From positions 62,001 through 126,000 of the forward strand of contig JARKQY010000011.1 in the NCBI GenBank assembly GCA_029974635.1: DNA of 64,000 nucleotides, given 5' to 3'. This DNA is from Bacillota bacterium. GTDB lineage: Bacteria; Bacillota; UBA4882; UBA8346. Positions 52,836 to 61,724 of the stretch are shown one piece after another; position 1 is the stretch's first letter; every line of letters starts with the position of its first letter. The translations under genes and the position numbers were made by a program. The notes below the pieces were generated by a model that did no database searches, was not told the origin of the DNA, and saw nothing but the letters and a program-made list of their open reading frames with translations.

Positions 52836-55346
52836 CTATTTCACAATCATCTTCCAACGGTTCAGCAGTTGCAGCATTCCGGGACGGCCCGCCGGAATAA
52901 CAATTTCTCGCATAATCGTTTTAAATGGCAGTCCCAATGAAAGACCCGCCAAAACCTCATCTTTGCTGACCGGGTTAATTTTCTCGGCAATCACCGAAAT
53001 TATGATTCCAAAGAGTCCGCCGATGATTCCGATAGTCCAATTGCTAAGATAAGGGATCCTGGCTCCGGCCAGGGGAAAAGTCAAACCCAAAAAGAGACCG
53101 CTGATGATAACCGCATAAAGGTTGGCAGGTTTCAGTATTTTTGTTAAAACTCCATATCCCCGTTCCAACCAAGAATGCCTAAACCCGCATTTTTTCGGTA
53201 ATAATGAAAAATCCATTAGTTTGAGCATTGATATAATTAAGGATTGATCCAAAATAAAGGTCAATACCCATAAAATAAACACAATTAAAGCGGCAATAGT
53301 TGAACGAACTTCCGCCAGGATCTTGTAAATCTCACCCCGGATATTGGATTGAATGGTTCCCACCGGCAGTGAAAAGATCCCGATTTGACTATTATTGGTA
53401 ATATCGGCGATGGTGGCATCAACCAACTCCCGGTCAATTGCGGCCTCGGTAAATATTTGAATGCTTTCGCCGGGATTAGCTTCGCCTCCGGCATACTTGT
53501 CAATCAAATTGACGGAATGGCCGATTTCTTCATCCAGCAACTTCGGCAGTGAATCCCTTACCCGTTGAAGCTCCGCAATTAAAGCGGTCAGGTCAATTTT
53601 GTCGCTCCCGAAGAATCCGTCGCTGACCAAACCAAGTCCGGATTTCACCGCTGAAAAATTAATCTCAGTGATGTTTCCGATAATTTGGTCCGTTGACTGG
53701 ATTAATTCCATCAGATTTTGATAATTATCATTTCCGGGAGTAAAAGTGGTTCCGAAACTGTTTATCTGTTCGGAGAAATCCCTGGCCTTATTACGCCATG
53801 ACATTAATACTCCCACCAACGGATTGAACCGGTTGATAAAATCGTCCAGTTTTACAATCCGGCTTCGTAATGCGCTTTCCACAGCATCAAGCTGATTGTC
53901 AAGGAGCTGAATCTTATCGGATATACCGCCGGAATTTGGAAATAGTGCATTTCCGATTAAGAATTGCGCTCCTTTAAGCCCGCTGATTGCCTGATCAAAT
54001 TGATTCTCCAGTATCTGAACCCTGCCAAAGGTTCTGGCCAGATAATCCAGATCATCGCCCACACTTTGGAGCAAGCTCACCATCTTCGATAAACTTGACC
54101 GGTCCATCTTACCATCAAGACCGGTTATATTGGATTGTACCGATTTAAGATTTTTACCGACATTGACCAACCGTTGGTAAACCTTTTCAATACTATCTAC
54201 GGTCAAGCCGGCTCCGCCGGTGGTATTATTAAAATCAATAATGGCCAGGTTCAGTTTGTCCAACAACTTAATTCCCTGATCCATGGCATAGACCAACTGG
54301 CTTTTTCGGCTGGAAACCTCAATGGTTCCTACAAAAGGGCCGATCTTATCCCCTGGAAGGAGTTGATAAGCGCGGTTATCCCTTAAAAAGCCGGCATCTC
54401 CCTGAATGATCAATCCCCTAAGCCCGGCAGCATCGTTACCGGTAATTTTGACTACCACTTGCAACGGCTCCAGTAAAGCACCAGATTTCAAATCAGCTTG
54501 ATTTTGGCCGTTGATGACCAGCAAATCCCCTATATCCAATTTCCGGTTCGCCTGGGGCTGAATTTTGACCTCCGCTGCATACGCCAGTAAAAACTTTTTT
54601 ACTTCATATAATGTATTGACTAAATATTGATAGTCATCTGTCCCGCTGGACATGGTAATGTCCCGGACATAATCCACTCCTTTAAGCCCGGTTAAAGACT
54701 GGGACACTCTTTTACTGAGACCCATTAATTCTTCCTGGGAAGCGGGGGCTGCCAATCGTACCTCCAATATTTGATACTTCTGTAGTAATTCCTTAATTTT
54801 TCGGACTACTGATTCTTCACTCCCGGCATTTTTCAGAATAACCCCAATACTGCCGCCGTCGTTAAAGGTAAAATTAACACCCGGTATTGCTTCAACCTGT
54901 TTGGATAATAGTTCAAATACACCCCCCGGCACGCTGGTAATCGCCAACCGGGGCTCGGTCATCACCGAATATCCGCCGTTGCCGGGAAGATTATTAAAAT
55001 AATAACTCAAACTATTATAAATGGCTTTATTCTTATATTGGGAAGGCAGGGTTAATAAATAACTGGCTTTTCCGGCAATGCTGATCCCCTCTTTAAGGGT
55101 TGCTCCAGGGAACCGTTCCTCAATCACCTGTTTGATTTGCCTGACCATGGCCCCTTTTAGCTCATCACGGGTTTGAAAAAATAAATCACATTGGCCGACA
55201 TCACCAATAACCCCAGAAACCGCCTTGCCGAAATATTCATTGGTGGTTAACGCAAAGCCGGCTGCAAAAACAGCCGTCCCAATTATACTTACCAGAAGTA
55301 AGACCAAAATATCCTTGATGAACGTATCCTTTTTCCAAAACAACAT
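52836..55346 (-). CDS. Large ABC permease-like membrane protein with giant extracytoplasmic domain
   Basis: The product has 836 residues. One N-terminal membrane helix (about 12-32) is followed by about 630 residues outside the membrane, including segments of heptad character (about 375-620), then three or four C-terminal helices (about 680-790). The last 40 residues carry an EAA-like loop, LAGLSLGLPFKTIMREIVIPAGRPG, a motif with which importer permeases contact their ATPase. The partner GlnQ-like ATPase gene follows by 25 bases. GGAGGAATATC precedes the ATG. I do not recognise this combination. It could be an envelope-spanning transporter of a diderm cell; the substrate is unknown. Confidence 0.75.
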   Translation of the reverse strand: MLFWKKDTFIKDILVLLLVSIIGTAVFAAGFALTTNEYFGKAVSGVIGDVGQCDLFFQTRDELKGAMVRQIKQVIEERFPGATLKEGISIAGKASYLLTLPSQYKNKAIYNSLSYYFNNLPGNGGYSVMTEPRLAITSVPGGVFELLSKQVEAIPGVNFTFNDGGSIGVILKNAGSEESVVRKIKELLQKYQILEVRLAAPASQEELMGLSKRVSQSLTGLKGVDYVRDITMSSGTDDYQYLVNTLYEVKKFLLAYAAEVKIQPQANRKLDIGDLLVINGQNQADLKSGALLEPLQVVVKITGNDAAGLRGLIIQGDAGFLRDNRAYQLLPGDKIGPFVGTIEVSSRKSQLVYAMDQGIKLLDKLNLAIIDFNNTTGGAGLTVDSIEKVYQRLVNVGKNLKSVQSNITGLDGKMDRSSLSKMVSLLQSVGDDLDYLARTFGRVQILENQFDQAISGLKGAQFLIGNALFPNSGGISDKIQLLDNQLDAVESALRSRIVKLDDFINRFNPLVGVLMSWRNKARDFSEQINSFGTTFTPGNDNYQNLMELIQSTDQIIGNITEINFSAVKSGLGLVSDGFFGSDKIDLTALIAELQRVRDSLPKLLDEEIGHSVNLIDKYAGGEANPGESIQIFTEAAIDRELVDATIADITNNSQIGIFSLPVGTIQSNIRGEIYKILAEVRSTIAALIVFILWVLTFILDQSLIISMLKLMDFSLLPKKCGFRHSWLERGYGVLTKILKPANLYAVIISGLFLGLTFPLAGARIPYLSNWTIGIIGGLFGIIISVIAEKINPVSKDEVLAGLSLGLPFKTIMREIVIPAGRPGMLQLLNRWKMIVK

Positions 55347-55566
55347 GATATTCCTCCATCTATATCAAGTTGCACTCAAAATGCTTGTCGAAAAGCTCGG
55401 GTTATAATGACCAATCAGCGACAACTATATTTGAGAACCCAAATCGGTATCAGTGCCTAGTAATTTCGAGCGATATTCATTATAACATATAAAACGCAGA
55501 GTGAACCAATCTATTCGCCGTTTTGACCGGCTAAATATTTGGCATTTATGGAAGGACAAACAAAAG

Positions 55567-55608
55567 GCTGTCAAAAAGCGCCTTTATATACAAACCCTTA
55601 TTGACAGC
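55567..55608 (-). terminator. Terminator after the SPOCS-domain gene
   Basis: GCTGTCAA and TTGACAGC pair at the ends of a 42-base hairpin; on the minus strand CTTTTGTTTG follows. It lies in the 55347-55705 gap, which otherwise shows only a TATAAT box near 55485 that may belong to the downstream membrane-protein gene. Confidence 0.55.
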
Positions 55609-55705
55609 TCATTTATTAATTAATTTCACCTGTTTATGCAAGAAAAATTGAGAATAACAAATTCATACGGATTGATACCAATCTCCATCATTTATAGAAG
55701 TATTT

Positions 55706-56161
55706 TTATACCGCTTTTGTACTTACCGTATTCGGCGGTCCAAATCGCTGGACAGCGGGCGGCAATGTATTGTTGCATATCAAGACATCGGCGGGCCTAT
55801 CGATAACGGTAACCCCGACGGCGATGACTACAGTTTCCCTAAGAGCAGTTGGCGATATCAGCATGAAATTTAAAAATTCAATAACCGGCTGCAATTGACA
55901 AGCAGAACCGGCAGGGACACCCGGGGTATCTACAAAACCGCTAAAAGGAATATCCACGCCGACATGCCTAACAACTCCGTTCATATCCACAAAAAAGATT
56001 TGCTTATGTAATGTACCCTGAAAAATTACTTTATTATCAATAACAAAGCAATGAATATCCCGGATACTGGCCACAATTTCATCAATTTTCTCCGCGGGCA
56101 GGGGGAGAGTGACGGTATCACTGACTAGAACTTGCGCGGTTGTTTCCGCCAGAACTGCCAT
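55706..56161 (-). CDS. SPOCS (DUF3794) domain protein, spore-associated
   Basis: This 151-residue protein is almost entirely one SPOCS domain: KIDEIVASIRDIHCFVIDNKVIFQGTLHKQIFFVD, then VDIPFSGFVDTPG. In spore-formers this domain occurs in SipL, which tethers SpoIVA and coat proteins, and in many short stand-alone proteins. AGAGGGGAATC precedes the ATG. It is the second sign of sporulation in this window besides gerAC. LysM and other SipL domains are missing, so it is not SipL itself. Confidence 0.85.
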   Translation of the reverse strand: MAVLAETTAQVLVSDTVTLPLPAEKIDEIVASIRDIHCFVIDNKVIFQGTLHKQIFFVDMNGVVRHVGVDIPFSGFVDTPGVPAGSACQLQPVIEFLNFMLISPTALRETVVIAVGVTVIDRPADVLICNNTLPPAVQRFGPPNTVSTKAV

Positions 56162-56249
56162 ATTGATTCCCCTCTTCCATTATTTTGTTATATCTTATGG
56201 GATTATGGTTTAAAAAAAACCAGGCGGGAGGCACTTTTTGAAGGTTGAG

Positions 56250-56490
56250 GAGTTGGGATCTATCGTTCAGCGTTCCGGGTTGGGATTTTGGATCTATCGT
56301 TCCGAGTTCAGAGTTCAATGTTTCGAATTTTAGGTGAAGGGTTCGGGTCCATCGTTCAGCATTCCGGGTTTCGAGTTCAAGGTTTTAGGCTCTATGCTTT
56401 AATCGTTGAACGATGAATGCGGAACACGGAACGAACATCTTCGAAACCACAGTAAATATCGAACTCGGAACGAACATCTTCGAATCGCCG
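56250..56490. repeat. Block of degenerate direct and inverted repeats
   Basis: GGATCTATCGTTC occurs twice and GGGTCCATCGTTC once. GTTCAGCGTTCCGGGTT and GTTCAGCATTCCGGGTT are near copies. CGGAACGAACATCTTCGAA occurs twice. A reversed relative (CGTTGAACGATGAATGCGGAAC region) lies between. It fills most of the 56162-56574 divergent gap. Confidence 0.65.
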
Positions 56491-56574
56491 GAAATATTGC
56501 AGGAAATAAAAAATATATACCGAAATAATGAATAAATATCCATAATCAACTAAACGTTACAGAAAGCAGGCTGG

Positions 56575-57039
56575 ATGATGATTATTTACCGGAAAGCCAC
56601 CATGAAGGATGTCGAGAACTTACATCAATTGATCAACGATTTTGCCAGTCAAGGGCTGATGTTGCCCCGTTCCCGCAATGCATTATATGAAACATTACGG
56701 GAATTTATCATTGCAGAGGACGAAGGCCAATTCATCGGTACCGGTTCCTTGCATATTACCTGGGATAATTTGGCCGAAATCAGAGCCTTGGCCATTTCTC
56801 CGCAATATCAGCATCAAGGCATCGGTCAAAAACTAGTGGCGGAGCTGGAAATGGAAGCTAAAAACCTGTACATCAGCCAGGTGTTTGCCCTTACCTATCA
56901 GGTTGCTTTCTTTCACAAATGCGATTACCGGGTGGTCTCCAAAGAAGAAATGCCCCAAAAAATTTGGAAAGAATGCATTAATTGCCCGAAATTCCCCAAG
57001 TGCGACGAGGTTGCCATGGTAAAAAATTTAATTATTTGA
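56575..57039 (+). CDS. GNAT N-acetyltransferase, ArgA-like short form
   Basis: This 154-residue GNAT protein has the acetyl-CoA motif LAISPQYQHQGIGQKLV and the ArgA-like segments YRKATMKDVENLHQLI and VFALTYQVAFFHKCDYR. The C-terminal cysteines (KECINCPKFPKCDE) are typical of short N-acetylglutamate synthase relatives. It may make N-acetylglutamate for arginine synthesis, but no arg genes are nearby. A strong terminator follows directly. Confidence 0.85.
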   Translation: MMIIYRKATMKDVENLHQLINDFASQGLMLPRSRNALYETLREFIIAEDEGQFIGTGSLHITWDNLAEIRALAISPQYQHQGIGQKLVAELEMEAKNLYISQVFALTYQVAFFHKCDYRVVSKEEMPQKIWKECINCPKFPKCDEVAMVKNLII

Positions 57040-57066
57040 CCTTTTTTGACCAAAATAATGAGCGAC

Positions 57067-57101
57067 AGCTAACTAAAGAAAACTTTAGTTAGCTTTTTTT
57101 T
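57067..57101 (+). terminator. Rho-independent terminator after the GNAT gene
   Basis: AGCTAACTAAAG and CTTTAGTTAGCT form a perfect 12-bp stem with an AAAA loop followed by at least seven T. Confidence 0.92.
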
Positions 57102-57162
57102 GATGTTCTTTGAAAACCCCCCGAAATAGCATTTTTTCAGCAGAAATAGTCCAAAATCGGTT

Positions 57163-57191
57163 TTGAATTCCTTGAATAAATAGGGTAAAAT
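57163..57191 (+). promoter_or_regulatory. Promoter of the Hsp20 gene
   Basis: -35 TTGAAT (57163-57168), a 17-base spacer and -10 TAAAAT (57186-57191). Two GGTCA direct repeats lie just downstream. No CIRCE element is visible. Confidence 0.55.
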
Positions 57192-57241
57192 CATATTAGA
57201 AAAGGTCAGAAATGGTCAAACAAATCACGGAGGTGTTGATA

Positions 57242-57652
57242 ATGTTTAGTTTGATTCCCCGGTTTGAAACTTTGAATCGCAACCTGTTCCCGGATATTTT
57301 TAGCGACGAATTCTTCGTCCGGCCGCTTACAGCCTTTAAAACCGATATCAAGGAAACTGAAAACGGTTACGTCGTCGAAGCGGAACTGCCCGGTTATACT
57401 AAGGACGAAATTTCCGTAGAGTATGATAATGGTGAATTAACCGTTTCCGCTAAGAAAGACGAGGTTAACGAAGATAAAAACGAGAATTATATCCGGAAAG
57501 AGCGCCGATTCGGCAGTTTGGCAAGGACTTTCGTCTTTGATAACGTCAATGGCGATGAAATTAAAGCGGAGTTCAAGGACGGAGTGTTGAAACTCAACTT
57601 GCCGAAACTTGAAGCGGCAGAGACCAAAGTAAAAAAGATCGATATCAATTAA
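57242..57652 (+). CDS. Hsp20/alpha-crystallin small heat shock protein
   Basis: The ATG at 57242 (MFSLIPRFE) after GGAGGTG is chosen over an upstream in-frame ATG, giving 136 residues. The alpha-crystallin domain covers residues about 35-130 with ELPGYTKDEISVEYDNGELTV, ERRFGSLARTF and the conserved AEFKDGVLKLNLPK. It is an ATP-independent chaperone that holds unfolding proteins in the cytoplasm. It stands alone between two terminators, with its own promoter. Confidence 0.95.
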   Translation: MFSLIPRFETLNRNLFPDIFSDEFFVRPLTAFKTDIKETENGYVVEAELPGYTKDEISVEYDNGELTVSAKKDEVNEDKNENYIRKERRFGSLARTFVFDNVNGDEIKAEFKDGVLKLNLPKLEAAETKVKKIDIN

Positions 57653-57732
57653 TAGAATTGTGAATATGATTCCTCAAAAAAGCGGGTGTTCGCGGTTAAT
57701 TAGGGTTTTTTACACCGCTTTTACGAATCTGC

Positions 57733-57763
57733 AAAAACCGGAGCAACATTTGCTCCGGTTTTT
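57733..57763. terminator. Bidirectional terminator between hsp20 and the histidine kinase gene
   Basis: AAAAACCGGAGCAA and TTGCTCCGGTTTTT form a perfect 14-bp stem with a 3-base loop. It serves the convergent hsp20 and kinase genes. Confidence 0.92.
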
Positions 57764-57765
57764 AA

Positions 57766-57840
57766 TTTCAACATGAATCCGGCAATTATTCTTCATTATC
57801 ACGGAGAAAAATGTAATATACTTGCTGGATCGCGGTTTAA
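57766..57840 (-). repeat. Intergenic repeat family B, copy 3
   Basis: On the minus strand TTAAACCGCG (57831-57840) and TTGCCGGATTCATGTT (57770-57785), in the same order as the other copies. It overlaps the stop codon of the histidine kinase gene. Confidence 0.6.
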
Positions 57841-59183
57841 TCACCGGTTGGGAAACGAATGGTAAATCGGCTTCCTTCCCCCAGGGCGCTGGAAACCTCA
57901 ACAGAACCGCCCATGGCTTCAACCAATTCCTTTACAATAGTCAAACCCAGTCCAAACCCGCCGCTATCGCGATTCCTCGATTCATCGGTCCGGTAAAAAC
58001 GTTCGAAAATATTGGGTAAGTCCTTAGCTGGAATTCCGATTCCCTCATCCGAAACGGTAATCGCCACGGAATGCCCGAAACAGAATGCATTTATGTCAAC
58101 TCGTTTTCCGGCGAAAGTATACTTATAAGCGTTAGAGAGCAAATTTTGCATGATTTTACTCAACGCATTTCGGTCTATATTTAGAATCACCGGGGGAACC
58201 GGGGTCAAAGAGAAGATAATTTGCTTCTCCTGAAATAAAGGAAGCATTTTTGCGTGAATATCCTTCAAAAAAGATTCCAGTTCCACCGGTTCGTTTTGAA
58301 AATGACGAATGGTAACATCCGCCGCGGCAACTGCCTGTAGATCATCCACCAATTCCGTTAAACGGTTGATTTCTTCTAATAACGACTCCAGGTTCCCTTT
58401 GGATGCCGGTATCACTTCATCGATAATACCTTCTAAATGGCTTTTGACAGTAGCTAAAGGAGTCCTTAAATCATGGGCTACATCAGCCGTCATTTTTTTA
58501 CGAAGTTGATCCGCCTGTTGCAGCCGCTCCGCTAAGGAGTTAAGACTCACTCCCAATTCCCCAATCTCATCATTGGGCAAAGCGCCAATCCGGCAATTCA
58601 GGTTACCGGCGGTCATATTTTTGGCGATTTGGTTCATGGCCGTGATAGGCCGGGAAACCCGTCTGGCAAAAAGAACTGCTACCAAAAACGCTAAAAATCC
58701 GGTAATAAATATGGCCAAAAAAATCGAACGGTTGATGGTCCGGCGAAATACCCGATCTTGTGCCGTAATAATATTTTGAATAACGTTTTGCCCGAAATAA
58801 GCGGTTCCGACCCTGACTCCGTCAACGACGATGGGACGGGAGGAAAGAGGCTCCTTATCTTGCCGGCGCATCATGAACCGCCGGGAAGCAATTACAATTT
58901 GCTGCTTTTCATCGGCCACAAAGCGTAAGTTTCCCATTGGACCACCAGGCCTGAAACCCGGGGGACCCATATCGCTAAATCCATTCCAACCGTTATTCTC
59001 CCGATAATAATCACCCAAAATTCTTACAATCTGCTCCTGGCGGGCGGTTTCGTTCCGGGTCAGGTAATCTTGAAACTGCCGGTCAAGGGCCAGATTGACT
59101 GTTAAGCCCAGGACCAGGATACCACCCAGGGAAACCGCCAGGATAACTATTGTTAATTTTTTTAAAATCACGGAATCAAACAT
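57837..59183 (-). CDS. Sensor histidine kinase (BaeS-like)
   Basis: This 448-residue membrane kinase has two membrane helices (about 8-30 and 150-172) flanking an extracytoplasmic sensor. A HAMP domain follows (about 173-225), then HisKA with phospho-accepting His in ADVAHDLRTPLA and an ATPase domain with MQNLLSNAYKYT, SDEGIGIPAKDLPNIFERFYR and GGFGLGLTIVKELVE. GGGGGAG precedes the ATG, and its start overlaps the response regulator stop by 8 bases. With the Spy-like gene divergently encoded it probably responds to envelope stress. Confidence 0.95.
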   Translation of the reverse strand: MFDSVILKKLTIVILAVSLGGILVLGLTVNLALDRQFQDYLTRNETARQEQIVRILGDYYRENNGWNGFSDMGPPGFRPGGPMGNLRFVADEKQQIVIASRRFMMRRQDKEPLSSRPIVVDGVRVGTAYFGQNVIQNIITAQDRVFRRTINRSIFLAIFITGFLAFLVAVLFARRVSRPITAMNQIAKNMTAGNLNCRIGALPNDEIGELGVSLNSLAERLQQADQLRKKMTADVAHDLRTPLATVKSHLEGIIDEVIPASKGNLESLLEEINRLTELVDDLQAVAAADVTIRHFQNEPVELESFLKDIHAKMLPLFQEKQIIFSLTPVPPVILNIDRNALSKIMQNLLSNAYKYTFAGKRVDINAFCFGHSVAITVSDEGIGIPAKDLPNIFERFYRTDESRNRDSGGFGLGLTIVKELVEAMGGSVEVSSALGEGSRFTIRFPTGD

Positions 59184-59886
59184 CCCGTTCTCCCCCGAAC
59201 TTATACCCTATCCCGTAAATCGTTAGAATAAACCGCGGTTCCTCAGGATTAGGTTCGATTTTATGCCGTAAGTTTTTTATATGACTGTCAATGGTCCGGT
59301 CATACCCGTCATAGCTGTATCCTTGCACCAATTCCACCAGCTGGCTCCGGCGGTAAACTTGTCCGGGGGTCTGAGTCAACAGCTCCAAAATTTTAAACTC
59401 CGTCGGTGTAAGCCCAACAACCGCTCCGTTAACTTGGACTTCATATTTTCCGGCATCAATCAACAGATAACCGTTATGAAAACTTTGAACTAGCGCCCGG
59501 TTGACGCCGGTTCCCGTTCTAGCAGTCTGCATTCTGCGCAAATTGGCGTTGACCCTGGCCACCAACTCCCGGGGACTGAACGGTTTGGTTAAATAATCAT
59601 CGGCGCCGATGTTTAACCCGAAGATCCTTTCATCTTCGGTGGTTTTCGCGGATAAAATAATGACCGGAATATCAGAAAATTGCCGCATCTCCGTTAACAG
59701 TTGCTCTCCGGGGATAATTGGCAGCATCAGGTCTAAAATCACCAATTCGGGTTTCATTTCCTTCAACAACTGCAATCCCTGCGCTCCGTCCAGCGCCGTG
59801 TAAATCTCATGGCCTTCTTTTTCCAAATAGGCTTTGATGATTTGCTGGATCTTCAATTCATCTTCAACAATCAAAATTTTTGCCAT
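59176..59886 (-). CDS. OmpR-family response regulator
   Basis: This 236-residue protein has a receiver domain (phospho-acceptor Asp in ELVILDLMLP, near residue 52; Lys in YLTKPFSPREL) and a C-terminal winged helix (about 135-230, LTPTEFKILELL, YSYDGYDRTIDSHIKNLRHKI). It is the partner of the kinase encoded directly downstream and overlapping. The divergent Spy/CpxP-like gene is a likely target. Confidence 0.95.
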   Translation of the reverse strand: MAKILIVEDELKIQQIIKAYLEKEGHEIYTALDGAQGLQLLKEMKPELVILDLMLPIIPGEQLLTEMRQFSDIPVIILSAKTTEDERIFGLNIGADDYLTKPFSPRELVARVNANLRRMQTARTGTGVNRALVQSFHNGYLLIDAGKYEVQVNGAVVGLTPTEFKILELLTQTPGQVYRRSQLVELVQGYSYDGYDRTIDSHIKNLRHKIEPNPEEPRFILTIYGIGYKFGGERDV

Positions 59887-60121
59887 CTCAGCACCTCGGA
59901 AAAACTTACGTTGGCCAGGTATTAGTTACAGCATAACCCTTTTCCAGCTTAAAATCCAGTCACTTTCAAAATCCTCCACAAATTCTCCATGATTTCTCGA
60001 AATAGGTTCCATACTTTTAGTTTAGGATAAAATCACCAGAAACGGAGGTGATTAACGGTTCATAATTTTACTTGCAGGATGTGGCAAAAGATCAATATAA
60101 AATGAAGAGGAGTTGTCAAAA

Positions 60122-60568
60122 TTGAAAAAAACATTGCTAATTACGGTAGTTGTAGCTTTATTACTCGGCTCATTAACATTTTCCGCTTTTGCTTTTGAAG
60201 GTAAAAACGGAGGCGCTAAAGGTATCGGTTTCGGACTCAAAGGTCTCAATCTCAGCGCCGATCAGCAGCAAAAAATTCTGGCCATCCGCCAGGAATTCGA
60301 AAAAAATACTCTTTCATTACGCCAGGAAATGCAGCAAAAACGCCAGGAGCTACGGCAGCTTTGGTCGGCCGATAACCTGAACCAGGCCGCCATTGATGCC
60401 AAGACCAAAGAAGTGACCGCATTGCGGATTCAAATGGTTCAAAAGTCACGGGATATGTTTGCGAAAGTAAAAGCAATCCTGACCCCGGATCAGGTTAAGC
60501 AATTAGAAACTCAAAAGCAAAAGCGTTTTCAAGGCCACCGTGGGAAGATGGGTGGATCCGGTTATTAA
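60122..60568 (+). CDS. Spy/CpxP-like periplasmic protein (LTxxQ motif)
   Basis: TTG at 60122 is chosen because GAGGAG lies eight bases upstream; a TTG nine bases earlier overlaps that site. The 148-residue product has a signal peptide (about 1-25) and a helical domain with two LTxxQ-type motifs (NLSADQQQKI and LTPDQVKQLE). Spy and CpxP are periplasmic chaperones induced by envelope stress. The divergent position next to a two-component system matches known stress loci. In a diderm Firmicute the protein would act between the membranes. Confidence 0.85.
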   Translation: MKKTLLITVVVALLLGSLTFSAFAFEGKNGGAKGIGFGLKGLNLSADQQQKILAIRQEFEKNTLSLRQEMQQKRQELRQLWSADNLNQAAIDAKTKEVTALRIQMVQKSRDMFAKVKAILTPDQVKQLETQKQKRFQGHRGKMGGSGY

Positions 60569-60829
60569 GGATTGGAAATGGCTCCTCACTGACCGGTTTC
60601 TTGGAAACACAGAGGTTAGTACTTGAAAGCTTAGGCAGCAACCGTATCAATTTAGCCAGCCAGGCAGACTGATTGGATATTGGCGGCTCCGGGAGGAAAT
60701 AAAATATTACTTGAAAAGTTTTTCGGTTAAATTTGCCAAAATCGACCTTGGCGACGGGAGTATTGCCAAAGTATCAGTTGTTGAAAGCATGGATGTTAGT
60801 TAAAAAAACAATCAATTTTGAGAAACCTA

Positions 60830-60860
60830 TTGACTCTCCTCTACGAGGAGGGTCTATTAT
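60830..60860 (+). promoter_or_regulatory. MerR-type promoter with 19-base spacer and dyad
   Basis: -35 TTGACT (60830-60835), -10 TATTAT (60855-60860), a 19-base spacer holding the dyad CTCCTC-TAC-GAGGAG. Over-long spacers with such dyads are typical of MerR-family control, and the MerR gene starts 37 bases downstream. Confidence 0.85.
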
Positions 60861-60896
60861 TATAAGTGAAAACCTTGCGCGCACAGGAGTAATCAA

Positions 60897-61712
60897 ATGT
60901 TTAAAATCGGCGACTTTGCCAGGCTGAATAAAGTAACTGTCAAAACTTTGCGGTTTTATGACAAAATCGGCATTTTTAAACCGCTTGAAGTAGATAATTT
61001 CACCGGTTACCGCTGTTACTCGGCCGGACAAATTCCCAAGCTGAACCGAATTATCGCTTTAAAGAATATGGGCTTTTCATTAAACGAAATATCCGGCTTG
61101 CTGGAGAATGAATTAGACGGGGATGGATTGTATCGTTTTTTGGAAAACAAGGAAAGCGAGATAATCCGGAATATTGCCAGGGAACAAGAGCAACTGTCGC
61201 GGATAGAAGCCTTGAAAAAAATAATAGCACAGGAGGATAGCATAATGGATTATCATGTTGTATTGAAAGCGGTCGAACCAATGTTGGTGGCTTCCGTAAG
61301 GGATTTGATACCCAATTATAGCGAACAGGGGCATTTGTGGCAAGAACTGGGAGAATATATCGCCAAATATAACGCCAAAATCATACCGCCGTGCTTTGTC
61401 GTTTACCACCAAAACGAACAAGAGGAATCCCGCATCGACGCCGAGGTTTTTGAACCCATCAATATCAAGATTCCCGAGAGCGACCGGGTGAAGGTCGGAG
61501 TATTTGAAGGAAATCAGGAAATGGCTTGTACCGTGCATCAAGGACCTTATGAAAAATTATTCAATGCCTACAATGCCGTTACACGGTGGATTGAGGAAAA
61601 CAATTATGAGATCACCGGTCCCAACCGCGAACTCTATTTGAAAAGTTATAGCGATACCGGTGATCCCAATGAATTTATTACCGAAATTCAATTCCCCGTA
61701 TGCAAGATGTAG
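60897..61712 (+). CDS. MerR family regulator with GyrI-like ligand domain (BmrR type)
   Basis: This 271-residue protein has an N-terminal MerR winged helix (FKIGDFARLNKVTVKTLRFYDKIGIFKP, residues 1-28 and on to about 75), a dimer coil (about 80-115) and a C-terminal GyrI-like effector domain (about 120-271). That architecture fits regulators sensing hydrophobic cations or drugs. The promoter dyad directly upstream suggests autoregulation. No efflux pump gene is adjacent, so the target beyond itself is open. CAGGAGTAATCAA precedes the ATG. Confidence 0.92.
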   Translation: MFKIGDFARLNKVTVKTLRFYDKIGIFKPLEVDNFTGYRCYSAGQIPKLNRIIALKNMGFSLNEISGLLENELDGDGLYRFLENKESEIIRNIAREQEQLSRIEALKKIIAQEDSIMDYHVVLKAVEPMLVASVRDLIPNYSEQGHLWQELGEYIAKYNAKIIPPCFVVYHQNEQEESRIDAEVFEPINIKIPESDRVKVGVFEGNQEMACTVHQGPYEKLFNAYNAVTRWIEENNYEITGPNRELYLKSYSDTGDPNEFITEIQFPVCKM

Positions 61713-61724
61713 TAAACTCACTCC

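Noticed and set aside
56118-56318. Minus-strand frame overlapping the start of the SPOCS gene and the repeat block
   Set aside because: It lies in low-complexity repeats, in another frame from a well-supported gene with a good ribosome site.
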